Both the position numbers and the translations under genes were made by a program. The notes under the pieces were generated by a model, which saw only the letters and a program-made list of their open reading frames with translations, searched no databases and was not told where the DNA came from. A stretch of 60,626 nt of DNA from Syntrophobacteraceae bacterium (lineage in GTDB: Bacteria; Desulfobacterota; Syntrophobacteria; Syntrophobacterales; Syntrophobacteraceae): contig JALOPI010000019.1 of the NCBI GenBank assembly GCA_025453975.1, forward strand, positions 1 to 60,626, written 5' to 3'. Shown here piece after piece: positions 18,180 through 28,412 of the stretch (the stretch's first letter is position 1; every line of letters starts with the position of its first letter).

Positions 18180-18251
18180 GCACTTCGATGCAGCAGGCTC
18201 ATTCCCGACCGGGTGCGGAATCCGTGGGGCGGTGCGTTGGAGTGCTTTTTT
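18180..18251 (+). terminator. Rho-independent terminator after rpmE
   Basis: GCACTTCGATGC (18180-18191) can pair with GCGTTGGAGTGC (18234-18245), 12 pairs with three G-U wobbles, enclosing a smaller ATTCC/GGAAT hairpin, and is followed by TTTTTT (18246-18251). It sits between rpmE and prfA and would separate the ribosomal gene from the genes after it. The long inner loop lowers confidence. Confidence 0.5.
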
Positions 18252-18352
18252 ATTTGAAGGGCCCGGGGGGGATGCCTCTGCCAGCCGGATTCCGAGCCAC
18301 GGGCTTTCCAGCGGTCCCGATGACCACAGATCACTTCAGGTCTTGAACCGAT

Positions 18353-19420
18353 ATGTTGGAACGACTCGACAGCGTGGAAGAACGCTTCCTGCAGCTGGAG
18401 GAAACCTTGGTCAGCGCCGAGGTGCTGACCGATCCCAAGCTTTATCATCTGGCGGCCAAGGAGCACTCGGACATTGCCCCCATCGTGGAGCAGTACCGGT
18501 CCTACAAGCGCATCCGGCAGGAGATCCAGGACAGCCAGGAGCTGCTCGAGCTGGAGAGCGACCCCGAGATGCGGGATCTGATCCGTCAGGAGGTTGGACA
18601 GCTCAAGAAGGATCTCGAAGCCGCCGAGCTGGATCTCAAGATGATGCTGGTGCCCAAGGACCCCAACGACGACAGGAATGTCATCGTGGAGATCAGGGCC
18701 GGCACCGGAGGTGATGAAGCGGCCCTTTTCGCCGCCGATTTGTTCCGCATGTACACGCGATACGCCGAGCTGAGGCGTTGGAAGGTGGAGATCCTCGATG
18801 CCCATTCGACGGGCATCGGCGGGTTCAAGGAAGTCATTTTCGCCATCAATGGGCGTGGGGCGTTCAGCCGCCTGAAGTACGAGCGGGGCGTTCACCGTGT
18901 CCAGCGAGTTCCGGTCACCGAGAGTCAGGGGCGCATTCACACCTCGGCTGTGACCGTCGCTGTTTTACCCGAGGCTGAGGAAGTGGATGTCTACATCGAC
19001 CCCAACGATCTCCGGATCGACGTCTTCCGTTCGTCGGGCCCCGGGGGGCAGAGCGTCAACACGACGGATTCCGCCGTGCGCGTGACTCACATTCCATCCG
19101 GTCTTGTCGTCATCTGCCAGGATGAGAAGTCTCAGCACAAGAACAAGGCCAAGGCCCTCAAGGTCCTGAGGGCGCGGCTCATGGACCAGATGCAGAGCGA
19201 GCAGGAAGCCAAGATCGCCCAGGACCGCAAAAGCCAGGTCGGCAGCGGAGACCGCAGCGAGCGCATCCGCACCTATAATTTTCCCCAAAACCGCGTCACG
19301 GACCATCGCATCAATCTCACACTCTACAAGCTGGAGGCTGTTCTGGCCGGTGGCCTCGAGGAAGTCATCACGCCCTTGATCGCCTCTTTCCAGGCAGAGT
19401 CACTCAAGAGCAGTGAATGA
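18353..19420 (+). CDS. prfA: peptide chain release factor 1
   Basis: 355 residues, the standard RF1 length. The GGQ motif is at residues 231-233 ([17 protein letters not shown]) and recognises the peptidyl-transferase centre. RF1, not RF2: the gene has no internal frameshift and keeps the RF1-type N-terminal helical domain. Reads UAA and UAG stops. The ribosome binding site is weak. Followed by prmC, which methylates this Gln. Confidence 0.97.
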   Translation: MLERLDSVEERFLQLEETLVSAEVLTDPKLYHLAAKEHSDIAPIVEQYRSYKRIRQEIQDSQELLELESDPEMRDLIRQEVGQLKKDLEAAELDLKMMLVPKDPNDDRNVIVEIRAGTGGDEAALFAADLFRMYTRYAELRRWKVEILDAHSTGIGGFKEVIFAINGRGAFSRLKYERGVHRVQRVPVTESQGRIHTSAVTVAVLPEAEEVDVYIDPNDLRIDVFRSSGPGGQSVNTTDSAVRVTHIPSGLVVICQDEKSQHKNKAKALKVLRARLMDQMQSEQEAKIAQDRKSQVGSGDRSERIRTYNFPQNRVTDHRINLTLYKLEAVLAGGLEEVITPLIASFQAESLKSSE

Positions 19421-19491
19421 TGGCGTCCGGTCCCGTCCCTCCGGACCGTGACCGGTCCTGCCCTCCCCGCCTCCATGACGCCAGGAAGGGT

Positions 19492-20364
19492 ATGGAAGAA
19501 GCGTGGACCATCCTCAAGGTGCTGCGGTGGACCGCGGATTACTTCCAGGGTAAGGGAATCCCCCAAGCCAGGACCGACGCGGAGGTGCTGCTGGCCCACG
19601 CCCTGGGTCTCGAGCGCATTCAGCTCTACCTCCGCTTCGATCAGCCCATGGCCATCGGCGAGCTGGCCTGCTTCCGGGAGATGGTCAAGCGACGGGCCGC
19701 CAGGGAGCCGGTACAGTATATCACGGGCCGCCAGGAATTCTGGTCTCTGGAGCTGGAGGTCACGCCGGCCACGCTCATCCCTCGGCCAGAAACCGAGATC
19801 CTGGTGGAAAAGGCACTGGAGCTGATTCAAGGCAGGCCCCTTCGCATCCTGGATATTGGCACCGGATCGGGAGCCATCGGCCTGGCCCTGGCTCACGATG
19901 CCCCCCAGGTCACCATCGTCGCCACGGACCGATCGCCGGATGCCCTGCGGGTGGCGCAGCGCAATGCCCGGCGCCACGGGCTGGAAAGCCGCGTCCAGTT
20001 CGCCGCCATGGATCTTTTCGAGGCGATCCGACCCAACCGGAGCCCATTTGATCTCGTAGTCAGCAACCCCCCATACATCGGCGATCGGGAGCTGCGGGAC
20101 CTCCCGCCCGAAGTGGGCCGCTATGAGCCGCCGGGAGCGCTGCATGGCGGGGGGCCTTTGGGTATCGACCTCCCGGCCCGCATTCTCGACCAGGCTCCCT
20201 CCATCCTCCATTGTGGAGGACACCTCCTCATGGAGATCGGCCAGGGCCAGGCGGAGATCCTGACACGTCGTGCTTCGGGACAATCGGGGGTTGTCCGTTG
20301 CGGGCTCATCAGGGATTATTCTGGAATGGATCGTGTCCTGCATGTTGAAATGTCCGAAAGGTGA
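19492..20364 (+). CDS. prmC: release factor glutamine methyltransferase PrmC
   Basis: 290 residues from MEEAWTILKVLRW. SAM-binding motif ILDIGTGSGAIGLALA and catalytic NPPY at residues 192-195 (VVSNPPYIGDREL); N5-methylates the GGQ glutamine of RF1/RF2. The frame is open from 19417, overlapping the prfA stop, but the first 25 codons are proline- and arginine-rich and unlike the family. GGAAGG just before ATG 19492 supports the later start. Four bases separate it from murA. Confidence 0.95.
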   Translation: MEEAWTILKVLRWTADYFQGKGIPQARTDAEVLLAHALGLERIQLYLRFDQPMAIGELACFREMVKRRAAREPVQYITGRQEFWSLELEVTPATLIPRPETEILVEKALELIQGRPLRILDIGTGSGAIGLALAHDAPQVTIVATDRSPDALRVAQRNARRHGLESRVQFAAMDLFEAIRPNRSPFDLVVSNPPYIGDRELRDLPPEVGRYEPPGALHGGGPLGIDLPARILDQAPSILHCGGHLLMEIGQGQAEILTRRASGQSGVVRCGLIRDYSGMDRVLHVEMSER

Positions 20365-20367
20365 TGC

Positions 20368-21618
20368 ATGGATCGACTGATGATCGAGGGGGGCATCGCT
20401 CTCCAAGGTGAGATTCCCGTGAGCGGCGCCAAGAACGCGGCTCTCCCGCTCATGGCCGCATCCCTCCTGGCGGCCGGCGGGCATACCCTCCACAACGTAC
20501 CCCGGCTGCGGGACATTCGGACCATGCAGGCCCTCCTGGGCCACATGGGTGCCGTTTGCGAGCACGGCGAGGCCATGACCATCGACACGGGCAACATCCA
20601 TACCCTGGAGGCGCCTTACGAGCTGGTCAAGACCATGCGAGCCTCGGTGCTGGTCCTGGGCCCCCTGGTCTCGCGTTACCGGTCGGCCAGGGTATCGCTT
20701 CCCGGGGGCTGCGCCATCGGCGCCCGTCCCATCAATCTGCACCTCAAGGGTCTTGAGCAGATGGGCGTCGACATCAGCCTGGAGCAGGGCTACGTCTCCG
20801 CCCGGGCGCGCAAGCTCCACGGGGCCGCCATCACCTTCGATCAGGTGACCGTCACGGGGACGGAGAACCTCATGATGGCGGCGACTCTTGCCGACGGGGT
20901 CACCATCCTTCGCAACGCGGCCCGCGAGCCTGAAGTGGTGGCTGTCGCCGAATACCTGAACCGCATGGGAGCGCGAATCGAAGGGGCCGGATCCGCCGAG
21001 ATCGTCATCGAGGGTCGTCCCGAGCTTACCCCGGCATCCATCGGGGTGATTCCCGACCGCATCGAGGCGGGGACTTACCTGGCGGCGGCGGGCATCACCG
21101 GTGGACGTCTCACGCTGACCCGATGCGCTCCCGAGCATCTGGATGCGCTCATCCATAAGCTGAGGGCAGCGGGCGTCCGCATTGACGTGCATGGGGACAG
21201 CCTGACCGCGTCGCGGGATGGAGCCATTCACAGCCAGGACGTCAAGACATGGCCCTACCCCGGGTTCCCAACGGACATGCAGGCTCAATTCATGGCCCTC
21301 ATGACTCTGGGAGACGGGGTGAGCATCATCTCCGAGCAGATTTTCGAGAACCGATTCATGCACGTCCTCGAGCTCAAGCGCCTCGGAGCCGACATCGAGC
21401 TGGATGGTCGGAGTGCGGTGGTTCGAGGGACCGATAAGCTTTCGGGCGCTCCGGTCATGGCCACCGATCTGCGGGCGTCGGCGTCCCTCGTTCTGGCGGG
21501 TCTCGCCGCCACGGGCAAGACGGCCATCAGCCGCATTTATCATCTGGACCGGGGCTACGAGACCATCGAGAAGAAGCTCGCGGCCGTGGGGGCCAGAATC
21601 TGGCGGGAAAAGGAATAG
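20368..21618 (+). CDS. murA: UDP-N-acetylglucosamine 1-carboxyvinyltransferase
   Basis: 416 residues, EPT-synthase fold. Lys22 ([13 protein letters not shown]) and active-site Cys115 ([12 protein letters not shown]) are in their standard positions, so the enzyme should be active and fosfomycin-sensitive in principle. First committed step of peptidoglycan synthesis, cytoplasmic. Directly after prmC (3-base gap), same operon. Confidence 0.98.
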   Translation: MDRLMIEGGIALQGEIPVSGAKNAALPLMAASLLAAGGHTLHNVPRLRDIRTMQALLGHMGAVCEHGEAMTIDTGNIHTLEAPYELVKTMRASVLVLGPLVSRYRSARVSLPGGCAIGARPINLHLKGLEQMGVDISLEQGYVSARARKLHGAAITFDQVTVTGTENLMMAATLADGVTILRNAAREPEVVAVAEYLNRMGARIEGAGSAEIVIEGRPELTPASIGVIPDRIEAGTYLAAAGITGGRLTLTRCAPEHLDALIHKLRAAGVRIDVHGDSLTASRDGAIHSQDVKTWPYPGFPTDMQAQFMALMTLGDGVSIISEQIFENRFMHVLELKRLGADIELDGRSAVVRGTDKLSGAPVMATDLRASASLVLAGLAATGKTAISRIYHLDRGYETIEKKLAAVGARIWREKE

Positions 21619-21653
21619 AATCAAATTCTTCTTGAGCCCGGGTTGGACAGTCC

Positions 21654-24170
21654 ATGCCCTCGGTGTATGCTCGGCCGCTTCTATGGATCTGCCTGGCTTT
21701 CGTGGCAGGTGTGACTCTGGGCCTGGTGATTTCGGGCTCCACGCCTCCCCGCATCCTGGTGATGGTGTCTGCGGGATCAGGGCTCCTGGTCCTGGCCCTG
21801 GGCTTCCTGCATCGACTCCAGGTTCTGCGCTCTCCCATCGCGGGCATGGTGAGCTTCGGCATCCTGGGCATGCTGACGGGTCAGCTGGCTGCGGCCACTC
21901 TCCCGGCACCGTCCTCCCTCACCCGCTGTTTTGAAAGCCCGCCGACACTGTACCTGGCCGAGGTCGCATCGCCGGCCACGTTCCAGGAAGAGCGCGCCCG
22001 CATTCCCATCCGCCTGATCTCAGCCCTGGGGCCCGATCGTGATCGTCCCGTGGATGCGGATGTGCTCCTCACCATCGGTCGAGTCTCCGAGACGTCACCT
22101 CGCTGGCTTCCCGGCGATCGCTTCCTGGCACGCCTCACGGTGAGGCCTATTCGCGGGCTCAACAATCCCGGCGGATTCGATTATGTGAAATACCAGGCGG
22201 AGAGGGGGATTCACGGACGAGCGTACCTGCCTGATGACCGCTCACTGCTCAGAGTGCGCGAGCCTCTCCCGGCGGACACTTTCCCGGGCCGCTTCGTGAG
22301 TGGTGTCTCCTCAGGCTTCGAGGCTTTCCGACAGGACGCGAGGTGGTGGCTCCAAAAGAGCCTCGCGCCCGATGTGGCCGATTTCTACGGCGCCCTTCTC
22401 CTGGGCTATAGCCTTCCTCCAAAATGGAGCGATCACCTGAACCGCACTGGGCTCAGTCATCTCCTCTCCATCTCGGGCCTGCACCTGGGGCTCGTGGGGC
22501 TCGGAGTGTTCTGGCTCTCATGCCTGGCCCTGCGCTGGCTCGCCCCGGGGCTGCTTCAGCGTGTCAGCGACCAGCAGATCGCCCGTTGGCCCGCCCTCCT
22601 GGCCGTAGCGGCCTATGCGATGCTGAGTGGCCTTGCGATTCCCACCTGGCGATCCCTCATCATGTTCGCCCTGCTCACGTGGGCCGTGCTCCGTTTCAGG
22701 CTTCCCGACGCCATGTCGACCTTGGCTCTGGCGGCATGTACCATTCTTCTGGCTTGGCCCCACAGCATCGGGCAGCCGTCCTTTCAGCTCTCCTTCGGCG
22801 CCATGGTGGGGATCTTCGTTCTCTATCCGCGCATCGCTTCACGGGTATTCAAGGGCGGGTGTTCCTTCGCCGCGGAAGCCGGACTGGCGGGGCGCCTGCT
22901 GAAGCCCTTCGCCGAGGCTTTCTGGGTATCCCTGGCCGTGAACCTCATGATCCTGCCCATCCTCATCCACCATTTCCACGGAGTGTCACTGGCCGGCTTC
23001 ATCGCCAACACCCTCCTGGTGCCCGTGGTGGGCCTCGTCGTCCTCCCCATGGGGCTGGCGGGCCTGGTCCTGCTGACGGTACAGGAAACCCTGGCCCTGT
23101 GGATTTTCCAGGTGGGTGCCTGGGTCGTGGAGGCCTGTCTCTGGGTCATCCTTCGATTGAGCGGGCTCTCGTGGGCCTACTTCTGGGTCGGTGCCCCGAG
23201 CCTGGCGGCCGTGGCGGCCTACTACAGCGGCCTCGCCATCCTGCAGTTCCGTTGGGCTCTGCGCAAAAAGATCGTCATCCTGACGGGCCTGACCCTCGTT
23301 GCCGTCATGGCCCAGCTCATTCCCCTCGAGGCCGGGGATTGGGACGATGCAGCCAAGCTTCGTGTCCACATCATCGACGTCGGCCAGGGCCTTTCGACGC
23401 TCCTACGTTTTCCCTCGGGGGAGACCATGCTGGTGGATGGGGGAGGATTCTACGACGATTCCTTCGACCTGGGTCGAGCGACCCTGGCTCCCTTCCTCTG
23501 GCAGGCAGGGATTCACCACCTGGATCACGTCGTCCTGTCCCACGACCATCCCGATCATCGCAACGGGCTCAAGTTCATCCTTTCTCACTTCACCGTCGGG
23601 TGCTTCTGGGAGACAGGCCTGGCCATTGGTGGGGAAGACGGAAGCCGGCTGGCTGTCATCGCACGCCAGCGCGGCATCCCCATCCGCAGGGGCCAGGAGA
23701 TCCTGGGTCGGCATTCCCTGGGAGGATGCGGCGTTTCCGTGCTCCACCCCACACCGGATTTCCTCGATCGGTCATGGGACGCGGAGGACCTCAACAATGC
23801 GTCGATCGTGCTGGAAGTCACATACGGGATCACGAGACTCCTCCTCCCCGGAGATATCGACCAAGCTTTGGAGAACCGTCTTCCCCTGGCTTCTCCCGAC
23901 GGTCTCCAAACCCTCCTGGTGGCGGCCCATCACGGCAGCGACCGATCCACGGGGCCCATCCTGCTGGAGCGATTGCGCCCAGGAGCGGCATTCTTTTCCT
24001 GCGGGCAGGACAACGTGTTTGGGTTCCCGTCCCCAGCGGTCCTGGCACGCTGCCGGGATCGCGGCATCGCCGTCTACCGAACCGACCGCCACGGAGCCAT
24101 CGAGGCGGTCTCCAACGGATCCGGCTGGGAGATCAAGACTCAGGTGCAAGGCCCGACGCCATGGGAATGA
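21654..24170 (+). CDS. comEC: DNA internalization competence protein ComEC/Rec2
   Basis: 838 residues with the three ComEC parts in order: N-terminal helices and soluble DUF4131-like domain (residues about 1-190), the Competence membrane domain with LSISGLHLGLVGLGVFWLS and GLAIPTWRSLIMF, and a C-terminal metallo-beta-lactamase domain with SHDHPDHRNG near residue 628 and LVAAHHGSDRST later. It forms the inner-membrane channel for single-stranded DNA uptake. No other competence gene is nearby. Follows murA by 35 bases, probably co-transcribed. Confidence 0.93.
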   Translation: MPSVYARPLLWICLAFVAGVTLGLVISGSTPPRILVMVSAGSGLLVLALGFLHRLQVLRSPIAGMVSFGILGMLTGQLAAATLPAPSSLTRCFESPPTLYLAEVASPATFQEERARIPIRLISALGPDRDRPVDADVLLTIGRVSETSPRWLPGDRFLARLTVRPIRGLNNPGGFDYVKYQAERGIHGRAYLPDDRSLLRVREPLPADTFPGRFVSGVSSGFEAFRQDARWWLQKSLAPDVADFYGALLLGYSLPPKWSDHLNRTGLSHLLSISGLHLGLVGLGVFWLSCLALRWLAPGLLQRVSDQQIARWPALLAVAAYAMLSGLAIPTWRSLIMFALLTWAVLRFRLPDAMSTLALAACTILLAWPHSIGQPSFQLSFGAMVGIFVLYPRIASRVFKGGCSFAAEAGLAGRLLKPFAEAFWVSLAVNLMILPILIHHFHGVSLAGFIANTLLVPVVGLVVLPMGLAGLVLLTVQETLALWIFQVGAWVVEACLWVILRLSGLSWAYFWVGAPSLAAVAAYYSGLAILQFRWALRKKIVILTGLTLVAVMAQLIPLEAGDWDDAAKLRVHIIDVGQGLSTLLRFPSGETMLVDGGGFYDDSFDLGRATLAPFLWQAGIHHLDHVVLSHDHPDHRNGLKFILSHFTVGCFWETGLAIGGEDGSRLAVIARQRGIPIRRGQEILGRHSLGGCGVSVLHPTPDFLDRSWDAEDLNNASIVLEVTYGITRLLLPGDIDQALENRLPLASPDGLQTLLVAAHHGSDRSTGPILLERLRPGAAFFSCGQDNVFGFPSPAVLARCRDRGIAVYRTDRHGAIEAVSNGSGWEIKTQVQGPTPWE

Positions 24171-24181
24171 GTCCGGCCTTT

Positions 24182-24240
24182 TGTCATCCCGAGCGCATGT
24201 GAGAGGGCTCTTGAGATTTCTCCCTATGGTCGAAATGACG
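24182..24240. repeat. intergenic palindromic repeat, copy 1
   Basis: Starts TGTCATCCCGAGCG and ends GTCGAAATGACG, with GAGATTTCTC (24213-24222) inside; the two ends are roughly inverted. This resembles the dispersed TGTCATTCCGA...GAAATGAC intergenic repeat seen in many bacterial genomes. A second, diverged copy is at 31928-32013. Confidence 0.55.
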
Positions 24241-24380
24241 GAAATTCCAGTTTCCAGCTGGCCGCGTCATATCGGGCCAGAGGCATGGACACACAGGCAA
24301 GGTTGAGGGAAAAGAGTGGGGGCGGTCAATAGGATGGCGTGACCGCCGACCGGTGGACCCGCGGATGCGAGGAGAGCTTC

Positions 24381-24803
24381 ATGCTGCGGAGATTGAAGCA
24401 ATACGAGAGGCTGGTCATTCGGATCCTCATGGTCATGATGGCCGTGGTCCTCGGGCTGGCAACCATCGACCTCGGCTGGCTCATCATCAAGGATATCATT
24501 GAGCCACCGTTTCTGATCCTGAGCGTCGAACAGCTCCTGGACATCTTTGGGCTTTTCATGCTGGTCATCATCGGCATAGAGCTGCTCGAGACCATCATGA
24601 AGACGTACATCACCCAGGGCCAGCCACATTATGAAGTGGTGCTGACCGTGGCCATCATTGCCATCGCCCGCAAGGTCATCATATTGGATCCGAAAGATCT
24701 GAACACCTTGAGCCTGGTGGGGATCGCCTGCATCGTGCTGGCCCTGACGGCGGGCTACTACCTCATGAAAAAGAGCCATTCCCAGGACAGGAACCTCACC
24801 TGA
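24381..24803 (+). CDS. PsiE-like membrane protein
   Basis: 140 residues from MLRRLKQYERLVIRIL, with four hydrophobic helices. Matches the phosphate-starvation-inducible PsiE family pattern (central FGLFMLVIIGIELLETIMKTY, then LTVAIIAIARKVIILDPKD). Function of the family is unknown. GAGGAG about 7 bases before ATG 24381 supports this start rather than 24339. Monocistronic. Confidence 0.7.
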   Translation: MLRRLKQYERLVIRILMVMMAVVLGLATIDLGWLIIKDIIEPPFLILSVEQLLDIFGLFMLVIIGIELLETIMKTYITQGQPHYEVVLTVAIIAIARKVIILDPKDLNTLSLVGIACIVLALTAGYYLMKKSHSQDRNLT

Positions 24804-24903
24804 CCCCTCCAGGCGGGGCTTCACGACCACCATCACCGCAGCCGCCCATCCTTCCCGAGCTCAGGTCGCTGCCTGCGGCCCATCCTCGACCGGCCCATCC
24901 GTT

Positions 24904-26145
24904 TCAGGGCGCATCCATGCGGTCGACCAGGGCGGCGGCAAACTCCGAGCATTTCACTTCATGCGCCCCTTTCATCTGCCGGGCCAGGTCGTAGGTGACG
25001 ATTCCATCCAAAATGGTTTTCTCAAGGGCCTTTTCGATGCATCGGGCGGCCTCGGCCCATCGCAGGTGATCGAGCATCATGACCGACGACAGGATGAGAG
25101 ATCCGGGATTGATCCTGTCTAGGCCGGCATATTTGGGTGCCGTGCCGTGGGTGGCTTCGAACACGGCGCAGGCATCGCCGATGTTGGCTCCGGGCGCCAT
25201 TCCCAGGCCACCCACCTGGGCCGCCAGGGCATCGGACAGGTAGTCGCCGTTGAGGTTGGGGGTGGCCAGCACCGAGTATTCGTCGGGTCGCAGCAATGCT
25301 TGCTGGAACATGGAGTCGGCGATGCGGTCCTTGATCACGACGCGCCCGCCGGGTTTCACGCCTCCGTGCTTTTCCAGCAGCTCGGCCTCCGAAAGGGTCA
25401 GATCTCCAAACTCCGAGGCCGCCAGCTCATACCCCCACCCTCGAAACGCGCCCTCGGTGTACTTCATGATGTTACCCTTGTGCACCAGGGTCACCGAAGG
25501 AAGACCATGGTCGATGGCGTACTGGATGGCCCGTCGCACGAGCCGTTCCGTGCCGAAGCGGCTCATGGGCTTGATCCCGATGGCCGAGTCGGGAAAAAGC
25601 TCGACGCCGAAGGAATCCCTGAGAAAATCCGCCACGCGGGCGGCCTCGTCGGACCCGGCGGGCCATTCGATGCCGGCATATACGTCCTCCGTGTTCTCAC
25701 GGAACACCACCATGCTCACCTTCTCGGGATGCTTGACGGGAGAGGGCACGCCGGCGATGTAGCGGACGGGCCTCACACAGGCATAGAGATCCAGCAGCTG
25801 CCGCAGAGCCACGTTGAGGCTGCGGATGCCCTCCCCCACCGGGGTCGTCATGGGCCCCTTGATGGCGACGACGCAACGGCGGAGAAGCTCGAGGGTGGTT
25901 TCGGGCAGCCATTGGCCGCTGTCGCGGTGGGATTTCTCGCCGGCCGCCAACTCCACCCAGTGAATCCTGCGCCGTCCCGCGTAGCACTTATCGACCGCCT
26001 TTTCCACAACGGGCCGTGTCGCGGCCCAGATGTCCGGCCCCACACCGTCCCCCTCGATGAAACCGATGTACGGATGGTCGGGAACAACCAGGGAGCCATC
26101 CGTCGCCAAAGTGATCCATGAACCCGTGCTCTCATGGGCCGCCAT
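24904..26145 (-). CDS. icd: isocitrate dehydrogenase, NADP-type
   Basis: 413 residues from [10 protein letters not shown]. Homodimeric bacterial IDH: substrate Ser/Asn loop in [28 protein letters not shown], metal-binding [10 protein letters not shown] and cofactor loop [17 protein letters not shown]. The Lys-Tyr in HGTAPKY is the NADP signature. Oxidises isocitrate to 2-oxoglutarate in the TCA cycle. ATG 26154 is only two codons from ATG 26145; GGAAAGG is directly against the first and 9 bases before the second, so 26145 is preferred. Aconitase lies about 26 kb away, on the other strand. Confidence 0.95.
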   Translation of the reverse strand: MAAHESTGSWITLATDGSLVVPDHPYIGFIEGDGVGPDIWAATRPVVEKAVDKCYAGRRRIHWVELAAGEKSHRDSGQWLPETTLELLRRCVVAIKGPMTTPVGEGIRSLNVALRQLLDLYACVRPVRYIAGVPSPVKHPEKVSMVVFRENTEDVYAGIEWPAGSDEAARVADFLRDSFGVELFPDSAIGIKPMSRFGTERLVRRAIQYAIDHGLPSVTLVHKGNIMKYTEGAFRGWGYELAASEFGDLTLSEAELLEKHGGVKPGGRVVIKDRIADSMFQQALLRPDEYSVLATPNLNGDYLSDALAAQVGGLGMAPGANIGDACAVFEATHGTAPKYAGLDRINPGSLILSSVMMLDHLRWAEAARCIEKALEKTILDGIVTYDLARQMKGAHEVKCSEFAAALVDRMDAP

Positions 26146-26326
26146 GGGATACATCCTTTCCAGAAGCCATGCGGAACGCCGGCTCCCGCTGCATGATCAT
26201 GTTTTGAAGCGGCAGGGCGAAAGCAGCTTCCTTCCTCCAGAGTCCCGCTCCGGTCCGCGACCAAGACCGCTTATGGGTGCAGCGGTCCATCCAAAGAATC
26301 TTTGCCGGCGTCGCGGGATCAGCCGC

Positions 26327-27202
26327 TCACCCTTCCCATTGGAATCCCAGGAGGCACCATTCGCCATCCGACCGACGATCCATCAGGACAAATCCTTTCG
26401 TCTCGTAGGCAAGCCGAACCGTCTCCTCCTGCTCCAAGAGGATGCCGCTGAGGGCAAGCATCCCTCGGGGCAGGATGTGCCCGGCCAGGGGCTCGGCCAG
26501 GGTCATGAGGGGGCCCGCCTGGATATTGGCCACCACCACGTGGAATCTATCACCCAGATCAGCCAGGGATCCCGCTCTGAGGACGATCTTCCTCTCCAGC
26601 CCGTTGATCGCCCGATTCTCCCGGGCAACTTCCACGGCCTCCGCATCGATGTCGAGCCCGACGATGCGATCAAAACCAAGGAGAGCCGCGCCGATGGCGA
26701 GGATACCCGACCCCGTGCCGAGATCGAGGAGACTCGCCGCTTCGGGGGGGTGAGCCAAGGCGCGATCCTCCAGCCACTCGAGACAGAGGCGCGTGGTCTC
26801 GTGATGCCCCGTGCCGAAAGCCCTTCCGGGATCGATGATGATCAGGAGGTCCTCCGCTGCCACCTCACAGGCTTCCCACGTGGGGCGGATGAGAAAGCGC
26901 CGACCCACGCGCATGGGCTTGAAGTGAGCTTTCCAGCGGTCCGACCAGTCGTCGTCCGCCACCTCCTGAGTATGGATGGCGAGAGAAGCTGCTTTCTCGG
27001 GGAAATGCTCCCGGTACGCGGCCAGGAGCTCCTCGATGCCGGCACCACGGTCCGAGGACGGGTCGGCAGGGTCGACATAGTATCTAAATCCTTCCGGTGT
27101 CACTTCGACCCCGGCTCCCAGGATTTCGGCAGCATCGAAGGCCAGCTCCTCGGCGTCGGGCTCAGGGACCATCACATCCACACGAATCCAGGATTTGCTC
27201 AT
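26327..27202 (-). CDS. prmA: ribosomal protein L11 methyltransferase
   Basis: 291 residues from MSKSWIRVDVMVPEPDAEE. N-terminal L11-binding domain, then SAM methyltransferase domain with GRAFGTGHHETTRLCLEWLE, LLDLGTGSGILAIGAA and the catalytic-loop equivalent VVANIQAGPLM. Trimethylates ribosomal L11. The frame is open to 27361 but the upstream 53 codons look non-coding. The ribosome binding site at 27202 (AAGAAG) is weak. Lies 181 bases upstream of icd on the same strand. Confidence 0.92.
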   Translation of the reverse strand: MSKSWIRVDVMVPEPDAEELAFDAAEILGAGVEVTPEGFRYYVDPADPSSDRGAGIEELLAAYREHFPEKAASLAIHTQEVADDDWSDRWKAHFKPMRVGRRFLIRPTWEACEVAAEDLLIIIDPGRAFGTGHHETTRLCLEWLEDRALAHPPEAASLLDLGTGSGILAIGAALLGFDRIVGLDIDAEAVEVARENRAINGLERKIVLRAGSLADLGDRFHVVVANIQAGPLMTLAEPLAGHILPRGMLALSGILLEQEETVRLAYETKGFVLMDRRSDGEWCLLGFQWEG

Positions 27203-27607
27203 GATCTTCTTGCCGCTCCATTCCCCATCCAACCGCCCCCCGTCCAGCCTACGGGCATCCAAGGGAGCCTGAGTCCATCCACCACGGGCGCAGCCCCCCG
27301 CATGCAGTGCCATCCAGCCCGGGCACCCTCTTCTATTAGGGTCAAATTCCGCGTGGGTCAACGTCGGAGTGTGGCGTAAGCGCGGAAAGGCTCTGCCTCG
27401 GGGCCTGTCGGCGGCGGCATGGGCGCGCCCTCATCCCCAGCCCTGCCAGGAAGGGCATCCCCATTCGTTCGTAAGGAGAGATTGTCGCCAGGGCAGGACG
27501 GAGTTAGGCTTCAACATGATGAAGCGTCCATGGCTGAGCGGGGCGCTTGGCTGTATTCCTTGAAGCCATGCTGTGATAGGGATGTCATTGATGAAGGAGC
27601 TCGCACG
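27203..27607. other. divergent intergenic region between prmA and the DUF4412-like gene
   Basis: About 400 bases. I found no convincing promoter pair, repeat or small gene. TTGAAG-17-TGTCAT at 27560-27588 has the right spacing but would start transcription within the ribosome binding site. Confidence 0.4.
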
Positions 27608-28396
27608 ATGGAGCATGTCTTGAGAATGGTCCTGGCGGTGGCGATGGGGATCGGACTCCTCACGGCCGAGTGCCGCGCCGATGTCTTCATGAGGCAGAAG
27701 CACCAGACGGACGGAGTCCCGATGATGGGTCAGGCACAGCCTCCTCGAGATTTCGTTCAGAAGACGTGGCTGACGGCGGACCGGGCTCGATCGGACATGG
27801 AAAGCCAGTCGGTCATCGTCAGGCTGGACAAGGGAGTCACCTATCTCCTGGACCATTCCCGAAGGGTCTATGCCGAAATCCCCCTCGATTCCGGGGATCC
27901 TGGGGCCGCCAGGCCGCGGGAGCGTGACGCCAGGGATCGCAGGATACCGCCATCGCCGGGCATGAGCCTCAGGATCACTGACACGGGCGAGACCCGAAGG
28001 ATCAACGAATACCGTTGCAGGAAGTATATCCAGACCATGGACTCGCCCATGGGGCCGGTCACCACCGAAATCTGGGCCACGGAGGATCTGAAGCTGGACA
28101 GCGACCTCCATGCGCGGTTCAGCGTGGCTCTCATGGCGGCTCGGCCCGGCGGGCGCGAGGCCATGAGAGCCCACCTCGCGGAGATGAGAAAGGTCCGTGG
28201 AGCCCCCGTTCTCTCGCTCACTACTTCCCGAATCGGTGGGACCGAGGTCAAGTCCAGAGTGGAGCTGATCGAGCTCAGGGAAGAGCGTGCCCCCGCAAGC
28301 ATTTTCGAAATTCCGGCGGGCTACTCCAGCCGGCCATGGATGGGACCGGGAGCCGAGCCTGATGGCGGCCCATCGGAGCCGCCCCGGCGTCGATGA
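27608..28396 (+). CDS. exported DUF4412-like protein
   Basis: 262 residues from MEHVLRMVLAVAMGIGLL. A signal peptide with likely cleavage after CRA is followed by a domain pattern seen in DUF4412-type proteins: RARSDMESQSVIVRLDKGVTY then LLDHSRRVYAEIPL, and the C-terminal FEIPAGYS. Probably periplasmic; function unknown. AAGGAG 8 bases before ATG 27608 supports this start; the open frame extends to 27419 but not as credible protein. It has an Arg/Pro-rich tail. Converges with the amidase gene, 16 bases away. Confidence 0.75.
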   Translation: MEHVLRMVLAVAMGIGLLTAECRADVFMRQKHQTDGVPMMGQAQPPRDFVQKTWLTADRARSDMESQSVIVRLDKGVTYLLDHSRRVYAEIPLDSGDPGAARPRERDARDRRIPPSPGMSLRITDTGETRRINEYRCRKYIQTMDSPMGPVTTEIWATEDLKLDSDLHARFSVALMAARPGGREAMRAHLAEMRKVRGAPVLSLTTSRIGGTEVKSRVELIELREERAPASIFEIPAGYSSRPWMGPGAEPDGGPSEPPRRR

Positions 28397-28412
28397 TCGT
28401 CAGAGCACCGCA

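Noticed and set aside
19324..21909. 861-aa minus-strand open frame over prmC and murA
   Set aside because: Antisense shadow in GC-rich DNA; both plus-strand genes have complete catalytic motifs.
27560..27588. TTGAAG-17-TGTCAT as promoter of the DUF4412-like gene
   Set aside because: Transcription would start inside the ribosome binding site, leaving no usable leader.
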